Numbered from the stretch's first letter, positions 26,547-36,325 are shown. The stretch is 64,000 nt of DNA from Roseibium album (GCA_001404055.1 CXTY01000017.1:212386-276385); one strand, 5' to 3'. The notes: generated by a model from the letters alone, not told the origin. A program made the numbers and translations.

Positions 26547-27611
26547 TTATTGCGCGGCACACGCCTGAAAACTGTCTCTCAAGACATCCCAATTCAGATC
26601 CCGGCCAATGAAAACCAATCGGCTTTCGCGGGCTTCATCTTCTTTCCAGTCGCGCTGGTGATCGCCTTCAACGATCATGTGCACGCCCTGAATCACATAG
26701 CGTTGCGAATCTCCCTTGAAAGCCATAATGCCTTTCATGCGCAGGATGTTAGGCCCTTGCACCTGAGTGACCTGATTGATCCAGGGGAAGAACATATCCG
26801 GGTTAAGCTCGCCCGCGGTCAGTGAGATGCTTTTTACAGAATGCGGATCTTCTTCGTGATGATGGTGGCCGTGCCCATGATCATGATGGTCGTGATCGTG
26901 GTCATGGTCATGGTCGCAATCCGGACTGCATTCATGAGCATGGTGACCATGCTCCAGGAAATGCGGGTCAAGAGACAGAATACGATCCAGATCAAAGGCA
27001 CCGCGATCCAGTACCTTGGCAATCTCAATCTCGCAGCGCTCGCTGTGATGCAGAACAGCGTAAGGATTGATGGCCCGAATGCGCGCCTCGACGTTCGCAA
27101 GCTCATCCGGTGTGACAAGATCGGTCTTGTTGATCAAAATCACATCGGCAAAGGCTACCTGGTCTTCGGCTTCTTCGGTGTCTTCAAGGCGCTGAAGAAC
27201 ATGGCGCGCATCGACAACGGCAACGACGGCATCCAGCTTCGCGGACGCCCTGACATCATCATCCATGAAAAAAGTCTGGGCAACGGGCGCCGGATCGGCC
27301 ACGCCTGTCGTCTCAACAATAATGGCGTCAAAGGCGCCTTTGCGCTTCATCAGGTTCTGGACTGTGCGGATCAGATCACCTCGCACGGTGCAGCAAATGC
27401 AGCCATTGTTCATTTCAAATATTTCTTCATCGGACTCGACCAACAGGTCGTTATCGATGCCGATCTCACCAAACTCATTGACGATTACCGCGTAACGCTG
27501 ACCGTGGTTTTCCGTCAGAATACGATTGAGTAGTGTGGTTTTTCCCGCCCCGAGATATCCCGTCAGAACTGTGACTGGGATCTGGGTCTGGACGTCCTGT
27601 GTCGCAGACAT
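26547..27611 (-). CDS. CobW/COG0523-family G3E GTPase, putative zinc metallochaperone
   Basis: 354 residues. Walker A is '[14 protein letters not shown]' (near 18-31), the metal-binding signature is CICC in '[13 protein letters not shown]', Walker B-like '[11 protein letters not shown]' follows, and the base motif is 'INKTDLV'. A His/Asp-rich insert with 'ECSPDC' lies near residues 228-258 before the C-terminal CobW_C domain ('[23 protein letters not shown]'). With no cobalamin genes nearby and a long His-rich loop, a ZNG1/ZigA-like zinc-transfer role is likelier than cobalt insertion. It is the first gene of a three-gene unit, divergent from an aminotransferase. Confidence 0.9.
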   Translation of the reverse strand: MSATQDVQTQIPVTVLTGYLGAGKTTLLNRILTENHGQRYAVIVNEFGEIGIDNDLLVESDEEIFEMNNGCICCTVRGDLIRTVQNLMKRKGAFDAIIVETTGVADPAPVAQTFFMDDDVRASAKLDAVVAVVDARHVLQRLEDTEEAEDQVAFADVILINKTDLVTPDELANVEARIRAINPYAVLHHSERCEIEIAKVLDRGAFDLDRILSLDPHFLEHGHHAHECSPDCDHDHDHDHDHHDHGHGHHHHEEDPHSVKSISLTAGELNPDMFFPWINQVTQVQGPNILRMKGIMAFKGDSQRYVIQGVHMIVEGDHQRDWKEDEARESRLVFIGRDLNWDVLRDSFQACAAQ

Positions 27612-27840
27612 CTAACAATATCCTGGCATGCTGATTTCAATTGCGCCTGCATGGGTGCCGGCCTCTGGCGCGAATATAAGCACAACAAGGGCACTTTGGG
27701 AGATGCGGCAGGAAATTTCCTGCAGTGATCCCGCGTTCAGTGCGCAATGCCGAACCGTTTCATCCAATTCTATCCTTTTCAAAACGGCACCAAAGGTTCT
27801 AGCTTCACGTCTATTCACTGCCAGAGCATGGGAGCTATCA

Positions 27841-29019
27841 ATGCTGCAGACAATCTCCGGATTTGACCGCATAGGAGAAGAGAACGCCTTTGCCGTTCTG
27901 GCGCGTGCGACCGAGCTTGCTGACCAGGGCAGGGATATTATCAATCTTGGCATCGGCCAACCTGATTTCAAAACCCCTGAGCACATTGTAGAAGCCGCAA
28001 TCAAAGCGCTTCGGGATGGACATCACGGTTATACGCCTGCAACAGGTATCGCTCCCTTGCGGGAAGCTGTTTCAGCCGACCTTTTGAAACGTCACGGTGT
28101 GGAGACCGATCCCGGGAATGTTCTTATCGTGCCCGGCGGCAAGGTCACCATGTTCATGGCAATTCTGATGTTCGGTGAGCCCGGCACTGAGATCCTCTAT
28201 CCTGATCCCGGTTTTCCGATTTACCGCTCCATGATCGAATTTACGGGTGCCCAACCTGTTCCGGTTCCCATCCGCGAAGAAAACGATTTTGCCTTCTCTG
28301 CCGAAGAAACGCTTTCTCTCATCTCGGAAAAGACCCGCCTGCTGATCCTGAATTCTCCGGCGAACCCGACAGGCGGTGTCACACCACGATCTGAAATCGA
28401 AAAACTGGTTTCAGGCCTTGAGCAGCACCCCAATGTTGCCGTCATGTCCGACGAAATCTATTCGCAAATGACTTATGACGGCATGGAGCATGTCTCACTA
28501 TTGAAATTCGAGTCACTGCGCGACAGGCTCATTCTACTTGATGGCTGGTCCAAGACCTACGCCATGACAGGTTGGCGTATGGGCTTCTCTGTCTGGCCGG
28601 ATGCGTTGATTGACAAGGCCAGAAAACTTGCGGTGAATGCATGGTCCTGCGTCAACGCGCCGGCGCAATTTGCCGGACTTGCCGCGTTGACAGGCCCTCA
28701 AACCGCGGTCCGGGACATGGTCAGGGAATTTGATGCCCGCAGGCAGGTCATCGTTGAAGGGTTGAACGCGATCGACGGCGTTTCCTGCAGAACGCCATTG
28801 GGGGCATTTTATGCGTATCCCAACATCAAGAACACAGGCTGGAAAGCAAAACCCCTGGCCTCAGCTCTTTTGGAAGACGCGGGCGTCGCGATCATCGGGG
28901 GACCCGACTTCGGAGTATTGGGTGAAGGCTATGTAAGGCTGTCCTATGCAAACTCTACCGCAAACATAAAGGTTGCTTTGGGCCGCATTCACTCTTTTTT
29001 GGCGCAAGGCACTCCGTAA
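27841..29019 (+). CDS. Class I/II PLP-dependent aminotransferase (AspC/AAT-like)
   Basis: 392 residues from ATG 27841 (MLQTISGFDRIGE), preceded by GGGAG at 6-nt spacing; an extra 71 upstream codons are open but not family-like. Landmarks are 'NLGIGQPDFKTPEHI' (substrate entrance), 'NSPANPTGG' (N175), 'SDEIYSQM' (D204, Y207), PLP lysine K238 in 'DGWSKTYAMTGWRMGF', and the carboxylate-binding Arg in 'VRLSYANS'. Family members transfer amino groups between amino acids and 2-oxoglutarate or pyruvate. The substrate cannot be assigned from the sequence; no operon partners are present. Confidence 0.9.
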   Translation: MLQTISGFDRIGEENAFAVLARATELADQGRDIINLGIGQPDFKTPEHIVEAAIKALRDGHHGYTPATGIAPLREAVSADLLKRHGVETDPGNVLIVPGGKVTMFMAILMFGEPGTEILYPDPGFPIYRSMIEFTGAQPVPVPIREENDFAFSAEETLSLISEKTRLLILNSPANPTGGVTPRSEIEKLVSGLEQHPNVAVMSDEIYSQMTYDGMEHVSLLKFESLRDRLILLDGWSKTYAMTGWRMGFSVWPDALIDKARKLAVNAWSCVNAPAQFAGLAALTGPQTAVRDMVREFDARRQVIVEGLNAIDGVSCRTPLGAFYAYPNIKNTGWKAKPLASALLEDAGVAIIGGPDFGVLGEGYVRLSYANSTANIKVALGRIHSFLAQGTP

Positions 29020-29153
29020 TTTCGTCGATTTTGTTAAACGAGAGAATCAAATATCAATAGGATTGAACCACTATTGATATTCATTGCCACCTTCCCCTAC
29101 GTACGCTTTTTATTAAACCTTTGTAGTATTCAATACCATGGGATGACGAAGCG

Positions 29154-31337
29154 GTGGGACAACGGGCTGGTATGGTTGAGTGCATTACTCTTGATCTGAA
29201 GCAATCGTTCGACGAATTGAACGAATGCGTGCTGATCACCAATTCCGACCGGATCATTGTTTTTGTCAATAAGGCCATGGAAAAGCTTCTACATGTGGCC
29301 CGAAAAGATCTCTTAGGCTACACCACCGCTCGCTTTTTTGCCGACTCCGAACAATTTGAAAAAATGGGCGAACTTTATCAAACGCCTTCAGATCAGCGGC
29401 ACCGACAAGCCTATGCCCTCGAACTCGTTCTTGGAGACGGCACGACAACTTCTGCAGAAGTCGTTAGCGCACCTTTGTTCGACTCCGAACACAAGCTCAA
29501 TGGCCTGCTTTTTTTTGCGCGTGACGTCAGCGAGCGGAAAGCACTTGAAGAACAGATCAGCGACATCGCATACACACTTGAAGATGCACTTGATGCCATC
29601 TCTGAAGGCTTTGCGATTTATGACAGCGATGACCGCCTCGTTCTATGTAATGACAACTATCGCGAAATCTATGCCCATTCCGCGCCTGCGATGTTTCCCG
29701 GAAACAGTTTTGAAGACATCTTACGTTTCGGCCTAAGCAAAAACCAATATGACACTGGCAACCTGAATGATGAAGCTTGGCTTGCGAAGCGCCTTGAAAA
29801 ACACCTTGCCGCCGAAGGAGAAATGATTGAACAACAGCTGGAAGATGGCCGCTGGCTGCGGATTTCGGAAACCCGCACCAAACGTGGTGGAATCGCGGGA
29901 ATTCGGGCCGATATTACCGAACTGAAGGATGCAAGGGCACAGGCCGAACTGGCATTTAAAAACCTATCACTGATGGCCGACAATGTCTCTGGAAGCATTA
30001 GCGAGGTTGACACCGACGGTAGGTGTGTCTTCATCAACAAGACCGGATGCGACTGGTTCAACGGCACCAACGATGAATTGATCGGCACGCGGCTTCGAAA
30101 CAGGTTTCCTTGGAAGGAAAGAGAGATCGTTCGGCGCATCTTTGAACGTGCCAAAGAAGGTAAGAAGGTATGTGAGGAAGCCGTCTTTCATTTTCCTGAC
30201 GGCGTTAAGCGTGAATGCCAGTTCGATTGCAATCCCCGTTTCAACGAGGATGGAGGTGTCGACGGCTTGGTGGTGATGATTTCGGATATTACGGACCGAA
30301 AGAAAACCGAACGGGCGTTGGCCGAGCTTTACACAATCACATCAACCAGGGAACTTAGTCACAAGGAAAAGATCACTGAAATACTGCGTCTGGGTTGCGA
30401 ACATTTCGATCTGGAACTCGGCATCATCAGCCATATTGTCGGCGATGAATACACGATCACCCAAGCTCACAGTCCAAACGATGAATTGTTGCCCGGGACT
30501 GTTTTCACCCTCGGGGACACTTACTGCGCCAGAACACTTGAAGCCGACAAACCGCTCGCAACCGTGGAAGCGGCAAATTCGGAATTCGCCGAACACCCCT
30601 GCTATGAAATCTTTGCGCTGGAAAGTTATATAGGCGCACCCTTGCTGGTTGACGGTATTGTGCATGGTACAATCAATTTCTCCTCACCAAAATCGCGCAA
30701 ACGCCCCTTCACCTCGGCCGATATTCAAATGGTGCGACAGTTCGCGGACTGGATCGGCCATGAAATTGCGCGCCAGCATGATCATCAGGCATTAATGGAT
30801 GCGAAGAACGACCTGGAAAGGGTCGCGAGCATCGACGACCTGACGCAAGTACTCAACCGGCGTGCGTTTTTGGAGCGGGCAAATGCCGAAATACACCGGC
30901 ACCGTAGGGAGAAGACCCCGTTTACGGCCGTCATGATGGATATTGATAGATTCAAGCAGATCAACGACCGGCATGGTCATGCCATTGGGGACGAAGTGCT
31001 CCGGAGATTTGCCAATTCAGTCAGAGGCACGTTACGGGTCGCCGACATTTTCGGGCGGATTGGCGGCGAAGAATTCTGCATGATCCTTTGCAATACCAAC
31101 ATTGACGAAGCCATGTCGATCTGCGAAAGGCTGCGCCAAAAAATCAGCGCCGACTGTCATCTTGATCAACTCAAACGATCGGTGACATGCAGCATGGGCC
31201 TAGCAACCCCGGCGCGTGAAGACGTTGTATTTTCGACGCTGATGCAAAGAGCCGACGCTGCGCTCTATCAAGCCAAAGCCACGGGCCGGGACAAATGCGT
31301 CCCCTTTTCAGTAGCACTTGACCCTGTCGGCTCGTGA
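29154..31337 (+). CDS. PAS-PAS-PAS-GAF-GGDEF diguanylate cyclase
   Basis: 727 residues, soluble, GTG start (M7 at 29172 is an alternative). There are three PAS domains (about 12-130, 140-260 and 270-385), the middle one with 'EGFAIYDSDDRLVLCNDNYREIY'. A GAF domain follows (about 400-555; 'SYIGAPLLVDGIVHGTINFSS'), then a GGDEF domain from about 570. The catalytic loop is GGEEF (637-641), and an intact inhibitory I-site RVAD begins at 628, exactly five residues upstream, so it should make c-di-GMP with product feedback. 'DDLTQVLNRRAFL' is the usual entry motif. No EAL or HD-GYP domain is attached. Signals are probably redox or small ligands via PAS/GAF. Confidence 0.93.
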   Translation: MGQRAGMVECITLDLKQSFDELNECVLITNSDRIIVFVNKAMEKLLHVARKDLLGYTTARFFADSEQFEKMGELYQTPSDQRHRQAYALELVLGDGTTTSAEVVSAPLFDSEHKLNGLLFFARDVSERKALEEQISDIAYTLEDALDAISEGFAIYDSDDRLVLCNDNYREIYAHSAPAMFPGNSFEDILRFGLSKNQYDTGNLNDEAWLAKRLEKHLAAEGEMIEQQLEDGRWLRISETRTKRGGIAGIRADITELKDARAQAELAFKNLSLMADNVSGSISEVDTDGRCVFINKTGCDWFNGTNDELIGTRLRNRFPWKEREIVRRIFERAKEGKKVCEEAVFHFPDGVKRECQFDCNPRFNEDGGVDGLVVMISDITDRKKTERALAELYTITSTRELSHKEKITEILRLGCEHFDLELGIISHIVGDEYTITQAHSPNDELLPGTVFTLGDTYCARTLEADKPLATVEAANSEFAEHPCYEIFALESYIGAPLLVDGIVHGTINFSSPKSRKRPFTSADIQMVRQFADWIGHEIARQHDHQALMDAKNDLERVASIDDLTQVLNRRAFLERANAEIHRHRREKTPFTAVMMDIDRFKQINDRHGHAIGDEVLRRFANSVRGTLRVADIFGRIGGEEFCMILCNTNIDEAMSICERLRQKISADCHLDQLKRSVTCSMGLATPAREDVVFSTLMQRADAALYQAKATGRDKCVPFSVALDPVGS

Positions 31338-31581
31338 TTCAACCTGACATTTAGATGAAGCTGCTGTTTTTCTCAGATATTGCAAGCGCCTAATGTCGCC
31401 TCCAAGCGCATCTTTGCCGCTCTTTGACGGAATACCCTACAAGTGCGACAGTACCGTTAAGACGGGCGGAGCGGTTTACAGCAAAAGTAAAAACAAAATT
31501 CCATTATTGCAGAACCCTTCGCTGCAAAGCATCTGCGGCAAGATCATCATCTATTCTTGCTGATAGATCAGGGAGGGAAAA

Positions 31582-31995
31582 TTGTTCAATAAAATACTCA
31601 TTCCAATTGATCTAACCCATGCTGATAAACTGGAAAAAGCTGTTTCGGCAGGAGCTTACTTGGCAAAAAACAACAACTTGCCAGTGGTATTCGCGGCCGT
31701 AACCTCCACTGTTCCGGGATCGGTGGCGCACACACCTGACGAATTTAAAGCCAAGCTGGACGCCTTTGCTGCTGCACAGGCCACGAAACACGGCATCACG
31801 GCGGCAGCCCATGCCATCATCGTCAATGATCCGGCAATTGACCTTGAAGACGGTCTCCTGAAGGCCGTTGACGAGACAGGCTCGGACCTTGTCGTTATGG
31901 CGACACATATTCCAAATCTGGCTGATCAACTCTGGCCTTCAAACGGCGGACGTGTTGCCAGCCACGCGGAAGTATCCGTTTTCCTCGTCAGATGA
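31582..31995 (+). CDS. Universal stress protein (UspA family)
   Basis: 137 residues, TTG start with a strong GGGAGGGAAAA site. The fold is the Usp type: 'FNKILIPIDLTHADKLEKAV' first strand and 'SDLVVMATHIPN' near the C-terminus. The ATP-binding G-2x-G-9x-G loop is not well preserved ('SNGGRVASHAEVSVFLVR'). It ends 31 bp before a BCCT transporter on the same strand; Usp proteins encoded with transporters are often thought to modulate them, which is a reasonable but unproven role here. Confidence 0.85.
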   Translation: MFNKILIPIDLTHADKLEKAVSAGAYLAKNNNLPVVFAAVTSTVPGSVAHTPDEFKAKLDAFAAAQATKHGITAAAHAIIVNDPAIDLEDGLLKAVDETGSDLVVMATHIPNLADQLWPSNGGRVASHAEVSVFLVR

Positions 31996-32026
31996 CGCCA
32001 TTTTCCGAATCGAAAGGAACGCTCCC

Positions 32027-33664
32027 ATGAGCGACAGCACACCCGATCAGGGCATTCGTTCTCCGGAAGGAGATGCCAATGTCATCGACACCGATTACGA
32101 GATTGGCCAGCACAATATTGAAACCAGGGTGGGGCCCTTCAACCTTGACATACACAATCCGGTTTTTCTTGTTTCAGGACTGACTATCGTTGCATTTGTC
32201 TTTCTGACACTCGCTTTCCAGAACGAAGTCGGACCCGTTTTTGATGCCCTGCGAAAGTGGCTGACGTCAAACCTGGACTGGTTCTTCATCCTCTCTGGAA
32301 ACGTGTTTGTTGTTGTTTGCTTTGTGCTGATCGTGAGCCCTTATGGCAAAGTCCGGATTGGTGGCAAGGATGCCGAACCGGATTATAATTACTTCGGCTG
32401 GTTTGCGATGCTTTTTGCCGCCGGCATGGGGATTGGCCTCATGTTCTTTGGTGTTCTTGAACCGGTCTACCACATGGCCTTTTCAGAACCTGTTGGTGTA
32501 CCGTCGCCCTTTGATGCAGATGGCAATCTGATCGCAGAGAATGTGGCGGCAGCAAAGGCCATGGGCATGGCGGCAACCATCTTCCATTGGGGACTGCATC
32601 CCTGGGCCATCTATGCCGTTGTGGCCCTGGCGCTTGCGCTGTTCTCCTTCAACAAGGGTTTGCCGCTGACAATGCGTTCGGTTTTTTACCCGATTTTCGG
32701 GGATCGCACTTGGGGCTGGCCGGGTCATATCATTGACATTCTCGCCGTCTTCGCGACCTTGTTCGGCCTTGCAACGTCCTTGGGCTTTGGTGCGCAACAG
32801 GCAAACGCTGGTCTCGAGTTCGTCTTTGGAATTCCGGTCAGCAATACCGCGCAAGTCGTGCTTATCATCGCCATTACGGCAGTCGCCCTGATTTCGGTCC
32901 TCAGAGGCCTCGACGGCGGCGTGAAAGTGCTGTCGGAAATCAACATGGTGATTGCCGCGCTCCTGCTGGTATTCGTGATTGCAGCTGGACCGACAGCAAC
33001 CCTGATTTCCGGTTTCTTCTCCAATCTTTCAGCTTACGCGCAGGAGGTTATTCCCCTTTCGATGCCTTTCGGACGGGAAGATGATGGCTTCCGGCAGGGA
33101 TGGACGTCCTTCTACTGGGCCTGGTGGATTTCATGGTCGCCATTTGTCGGCATGTTCATTGCCAGGGTCAGCCGTGGGCGTACCGTACGTGAATTCGTGA
33201 TTTGCGTTCTGATCATCCCGACACTCGTCTCGGTCTTGTGGATGACGGCCTTCGGTGGCACCGCGATTGAACAGGTCCTGTCTGACACCGGCAGCCAGGT
33301 GCGTGAACACGTGATCGTCAATTACAGCCCGGAACTGTCGCTGTTCGGCATGCTGGCAGACCTGCCCATGGCCTCGATCACGTCCTTTATCGCGATCGTC
33401 CTGGTGATCGTCTTCTTCGTGACGTCATCGGATTCAGGCTCTCTCGTGATCGACACCATTACCGCTGGCGGCAAGGTCGATGCGCCTGTCTCACAGCGCG
33501 TATTCTGGTGCACGTTTGAAGGACTGGTTGCCATTGCATTGCTGCTTGGTGGTGGCCTTGGCGCCCTGCAGGCAATGGCGGTTTCGACGGGGTTTCCGTT
33601 CACGATCGTTCTGCTGCTGGCTTGCTATGCAATCTTCAAGGGGCTCAAGGACGAGCCCCGCTAG
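32027..33664 (+). CDS. BCCT-family betaine/choline/carnitine-type transporter
   Basis: 545 residues from ATG 32027 (MSDSTPDQG; GAAAGGA site); the frame is open upstream through the usp gene, but that is a shadow. Twelve membrane segments are expected. The diagnostic BCCT motif region is 'GWTSFYWAWWISWSPFVGMFIARVSRGRT' across residues about 363-391, with 'HWGLHPWAIYAVVALALALF' in an earlier helix. BCCT carriers take up quaternary-ammonium osmolytes with Na+ or H+. The short hydrophilic N-terminus and the almost absent C-terminal tail argue against a BetP-type osmosensor and for nutrient uptake. Ligand not assignable. Confidence 0.92.
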   Translation: MSDSTPDQGIRSPEGDANVIDTDYEIGQHNIETRVGPFNLDIHNPVFLVSGLTIVAFVFLTLAFQNEVGPVFDALRKWLTSNLDWFFILSGNVFVVVCFVLIVSPYGKVRIGGKDAEPDYNYFGWFAMLFAAGMGIGLMFFGVLEPVYHMAFSEPVGVPSPFDADGNLIAENVAAAKAMGMAATIFHWGLHPWAIYAVVALALALFSFNKGLPLTMRSVFYPIFGDRTWGWPGHIIDILAVFATLFGLATSLGFGAQQANAGLEFVFGIPVSNTAQVVLIIAITAVALISVLRGLDGGVKVLSEINMVIAALLLVFVIAAGPTATLISGFFSNLSAYAQEVIPLSMPFGREDDGFRQGWTSFYWAWWISWSPFVGMFIARVSRGRTVREFVICVLIIPTLVSVLWMTAFGGTAIEQVLSDTGSQVREHVIVNYSPELSLFGMLADLPMASITSFIAIVLVIVFFVTSSDSGSLVIDTITAGGKVDAPVSQRVFWCTFEGLVAIALLLGGGLGALQAMAVSTGFPFTIVLLLACYAIFKGLKDEPR

Positions 33665-33677
33665 CCATGACCAAAAA

Positions 33678-33702
33678 AACAGGGCGGCAAAGCCGCCCTG
33701 TT
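33678..33702. terminator. Bidirectional terminator between the BCCT and LacI genes
   Basis: AACAGGGCGGC and GCCGCCCTGTT form an 11-bp perfect stem with a 3-nt loop. On the minus strand a run of seven T (complement of 33673-33679) begins at the 3' base of the stem, making it strong for the LacI gene; on the plus strand TTATTTC follows. Confidence 0.88.
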
Positions 33703-33718
33703 ATTTCTGCAGATTAAT

Positions 33719-34807
33719 CTAATCCGACAACTTCGGCGCCAAACGCACGCCGGGTGGCGGCGTGCTCTCTCGAACCACCAGCTCCGGTTCGATAACAATC
33801 GGCGTATTGGGCACCCTGTCACCGGCAATCTGCCGCAACAGGGTCAGAGCGGCCAGACGGCCGATCTTGTCCGGTTGATTTGAAACCGACGTCAGAGCGG
33901 GTGTCCGTGCATCGGCCCCGTCAATGTCGTCATAGCCGGTAATTGCCATATCAGGGCCCGGCTCCACGCCTGCCCGGCGGAACGTCGTCATCAGGCCAAA
34001 CGCCACCAGATCATTGAAGCCGACAATTGCCGATGGACGGTTCTCGGCCTCCAGGATCTTCGGAACAGCAGAGCGCCCATCAGCCTGTGTCATCATTTCC
34101 GGCAGATCAATCTGCTTGTCCGGATCAATTCCAGCTTCGTCCAGCGCCTGCCGCCAGCCGGCGTTTCGCAGACGTCCGGTTGAGCTTTCTCTTCGGCCAC
34201 CAACCATGGCAATGTCGCTGTGTCCCTGCGCAATAAGATGCTTGGTTGCCTGATAGGTACCGGCAAGGTCGTCACCGCGCACACAAGGTGCCCAAACGCC
34301 TGGCACTTCCCTGGCAACAAGGGTCACGGGAATTCCCTGGTCCACAAGTCGGTTGATTTCTTCTGCCGAAGTCCCAACGGATGGACACACGATCAGACCG
34401 TCGGCCCGGTGCTGGAGCAAGGTGTTCACAAACGCCCGTTGGCGTTTCACGTCATCGCGGTGGTTACAGATGAAAATCATCTGCCCCTGCTCTTCAAGCA
34501 CATCTTCAAGCGCTGAAAACACTTCAGCAAAATAGGGGTTCAGAATGTCATGGACCGCAACACCAACAATCTGGCTGCGCGCGGTACGCAAGGAAGCAGC
34601 GGAACGGTTATAAATATAGCCGATTTCTTCTGCTGTCTGTTTGACCTTTTCGCGCGTTTCCTCAGCAACCAGAGGGCTGTCTCTCAAGGCAAGAGAGACC
34701 GTCGCCGTGGAAATTCCTAGTTGATCGGCGATATGTCCAAGCGTGAGCCGTTTTCCAGGCTTCAGCGGCATGCCCGGTGAGGACGTGGATCCGTTGTCTT
34801 CAGACAT
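33719..34807 (-). CDS. LacI-family transcriptional repressor
   Basis: 362 residues. The LacI helix-turn-helix with hinge reads 'LTLGHIADQLGISTATVSLALRDSPLVAEETREKV' and 'IYNRSAASLRTARSQIVGV' (residues about 20-85), followed by a periplasmic-binding-protein-like effector domain with 'GFNDLVAFGLM' and 'AITGYDDIDGADARTPALTSV'. The 20-residue Ser/Pro-rich N-terminal extension is unusual but has a start ATG. There is no adjacent sugar transporter: the neighbours are the BCCT gene (convergent) and a 290-bp gap followed by cell-envelope genes. It therefore acts on unlinked targets or itself. Confidence 0.92.
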   Translation of the reverse strand: MSEDNGSTSSPGMPLKPGKRLTLGHIADQLGISTATVSLALRDSPLVAEETREKVKQTAEEIGYIYNRSAASLRTARSQIVGVAVHDILNPYFAEVFSALEDVLEEQGQMIFICNHRDDVKRQRAFVNTLLQHRADGLIVCPSVGTSAEEINRLVDQGIPVTLVAREVPGVWAPCVRGDDLAGTYQATKHLIAQGHSDIAMVGGRRESSTGRLRNAGWRQALDEAGIDPDKQIDLPEMMTQADGRSAVPKILEAENRPSAIVGFNDLVAFGLMTTFRRAGVEPGPDMAITGYDDIDGADARTPALTSVSNQPDKIGRLAALTLLRQIAGDRVPNTPIVIEPELVVRESTPPPGVRLAPKLSD

Positions 34808-35051
34808 TCACTATTCTCAATTACCACAGCTGGAAATGGATAGACCCTTATAGCCTTGCGACACCCAGTTAAACAGATAATTGTTCAAATTGAGGCCCGC
34901 ACATCAAAACGAACCAAGAAGATAAGACTTTAGTTGCAGGGCGTAACCACAGAGCGGTGAAATCCGATAACCAGTGCTTTTGCACTCACAAGTGGGCGGT
35001 TCCGATCGTTCAAAAGATCTCCACATCACAGGCGTCTCCCGATTGCTGAAA

Positions 35052-35083
35052 CCTCATTTCACCCTGCAAGCCGGGTCATGAGG
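35052..35083 (-). terminator. Candidate terminator after the OmpA-lipoprotein gene
   Basis: CCTCAT (35052-35057) and ATGAGG (35078-35083) with inner ACCC/GGGT make an interrupted stem; on the minus strand TTTC follows. It lies about 17 bp past the stop. The stem is imperfect and the U-run short. The rest of the 34808-35099 gap shows no gene. Confidence 0.4.
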
Positions 35084-35099
35084 CATCATTTGCGTGGAA

Positions 35100-35633
35100 C
35101 TAACGACTTTGCGGGGCGGAATCGTCAAACTCTTCTCTCAGATTGACGACAACTCGCCTGTTCTGAGATTGGCAGGTGATCTCATCGCAATCTGTCACAG
35201 GACGCTCGATCCCATATCCCTTGGTCCACAAACGTTTCGGTGACACACCGAGCTTGACCAGCTCTGCCATGACAGCATCTGCGCGCTTCGTGGATAGATT
35301 CTTCTCTTTGCTTTCGCTGCCACCGTCATCGGCATGACCCTGGATTTTCACGACCCACTTTTTATTGTTCTTGAGCCAATTCGCTTGATTGACGACGGTC
35401 ATGCGCGCTTCGTCGGTTACAACGGCCGAGCCCTTGTCGAAATAGACCCGGCGTCCGACATTGACGATGAACTCTTCTTCCGAGCCGGCAGACATGTTTT
35501 CAAAACCGGTTGCAGGTGCGTTGGTGACGTCTGGCGACGACAAAGTACCTGCACTGTTGCAGCCGGTCAGGCCAACGGTACAAATCAAGGCAAATATTGC
35601 ATTCCGGCCCAAACGGCCATTCACGTTACCCAA
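35100..35633 (-). CDS. OmpA-domain outer-membrane lipoprotein (Pal-like)
   Basis: 177 residues from TTG 35633, which has GGGGGC upstream and leads straight into a lipoprotein signal ('AIFALICTVGLTGCNS', lipobox LTGC); the longer frame to 35738 overlaps the previous gene and has no signal peptide. GTG 35624 is an alternative. The C-terminal OmpA/MotB domain has 'RVYFDKGSAVVTDEARMTV', 'VKIQGHADDGG', 'NLSTKRADAVMAELVKLGV' and 'QNRRVVVNL', the peptidoglycan (mDAP)-binding fold. It follows an L,D-transpeptidase gene by 47 bp, so both probably act on peptidoglycan-outer membrane linkage. It is not the tol-pal gene itself, as no tol genes are near. Confidence 0.85.
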   Translation of the reverse strand: MGNVNGRLGRNAIFALICTVGLTGCNSAGTLSSPDVTNAPATGFENMSAGSEEEFIVNVGRRVYFDKGSAVVTDEARMTVVNQANWLKNNKKWVVKIQGHADDGGSESKEKNLSTKRADAVMAELVKLGVSPKRLWTKGYGIERPVTDCDEITCQSQNRRVVVNLREEFDDSAPQSR

Positions 35634-35680
35634 GGAAAGCCCCCAATCCTTCTGGTTAGAAAAACACGCAACTGCAGGCA

Positions 35681-36325
35681 TCAACCCGCGCTGGCACCAA
35701 GATGCTCGAGCACCAGAACTGCCGTTCCTTTCGGACAACGCTGGTAAAGGTCAATCACGTCTTCCGGGAACATGCGGATGCAGCCACTGGAAACATCGTG
35801 GCCGATGCTCCAGGGTTCGAGAGTGCTGTGCAACCGATACCCAAGATCGCCACCATTTCGGTAAAGATAAAGAGCCCTTGGTCCCAGCGGATTGTTCGCT
35901 GCTCCGCCTTCAACTCTTCGCGGCAGATCCGGTTGACGCTTGAGCATCTCGGGTGGCGGCACCCAACGCGGCCAAAGCGCTTTCCGGTCAATCCGTGCGC
36001 GTCCGTACCACTTGAAGCCTTCCTTACCGACACCGACGCCATAGCGCAAAGCGGTATTGTTTTCCCAGATCCAGTAAAGGAAATGGTTGGACGTATCGAC
36101 CACAACAGTGCCAGGAGGTTCCGGTGAAAAATACTTCACCATCTGACGCTGCCAGACTGGTTTGATTTTCTTGAAGTTGGTGCGTCGGTACTGAAAACCG
36201 TTGTCTGGATGATAGCCGTTGAAATAGGCATTGGCCGCTGCACTTGCCTGCGCAAACTGCGGAATGAGGAGTGTACCAGCGGCGGCTGTCGCTCCTCCCA
36301 AAAACTTACGGCGGTTGAGTTCCAT
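35681..36325 (-). CDS. L,D-transpeptidase (YkuD domain), Tat-exported
   Basis: 214 residues. The signal 'NRRKFLGGATAAAGTLLIPQFAQA' has the twin-arginine pattern. The YkuD domain runs from about 70 to 208, with 'TVVVDTSNHFLYWIWENNTALRYGVGVG' at the start, H166 in 'GYRLHSTLEPWSIGHD' and nucleophile C182 in 'DVSSGCIRMFPEDV'. These enzymes form 3-3 peptidoglycan cross-links or attach outer-membrane proteins to mDAP. The 'LWPRWVPPPEML' insert is typical of the alphaproteobacterial ErfK-like group. The OmpA lipoprotein gene follows directly. Confidence 0.92.
   Translation of the reverse strand: MELNRRKFLGGATAAAGTLLIPQFAQASAAANAYFNGYHPDNGFQYRRTNFKKIKPVWQRQMVKYFSPEPPGTVVVDTSNHFLYWIWENNTALRYGVGVGKEGFKWYGRARIDRKALWPRWVPPPEMLKRQPDLPRRVEGGAANNPLGPRALYLYRNGGDLGYRLHSTLEPWSIGHDVSSGCIRMFPEDVIDLYQRCPKGTAVLVLEHLGASAG

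Noticed and set aside
27628..27840. 71-residue N-terminal extension of the aminotransferase
   Set aside because: No family similarity, and a good ribosome site precedes ATG 27841 where the family start is expected.
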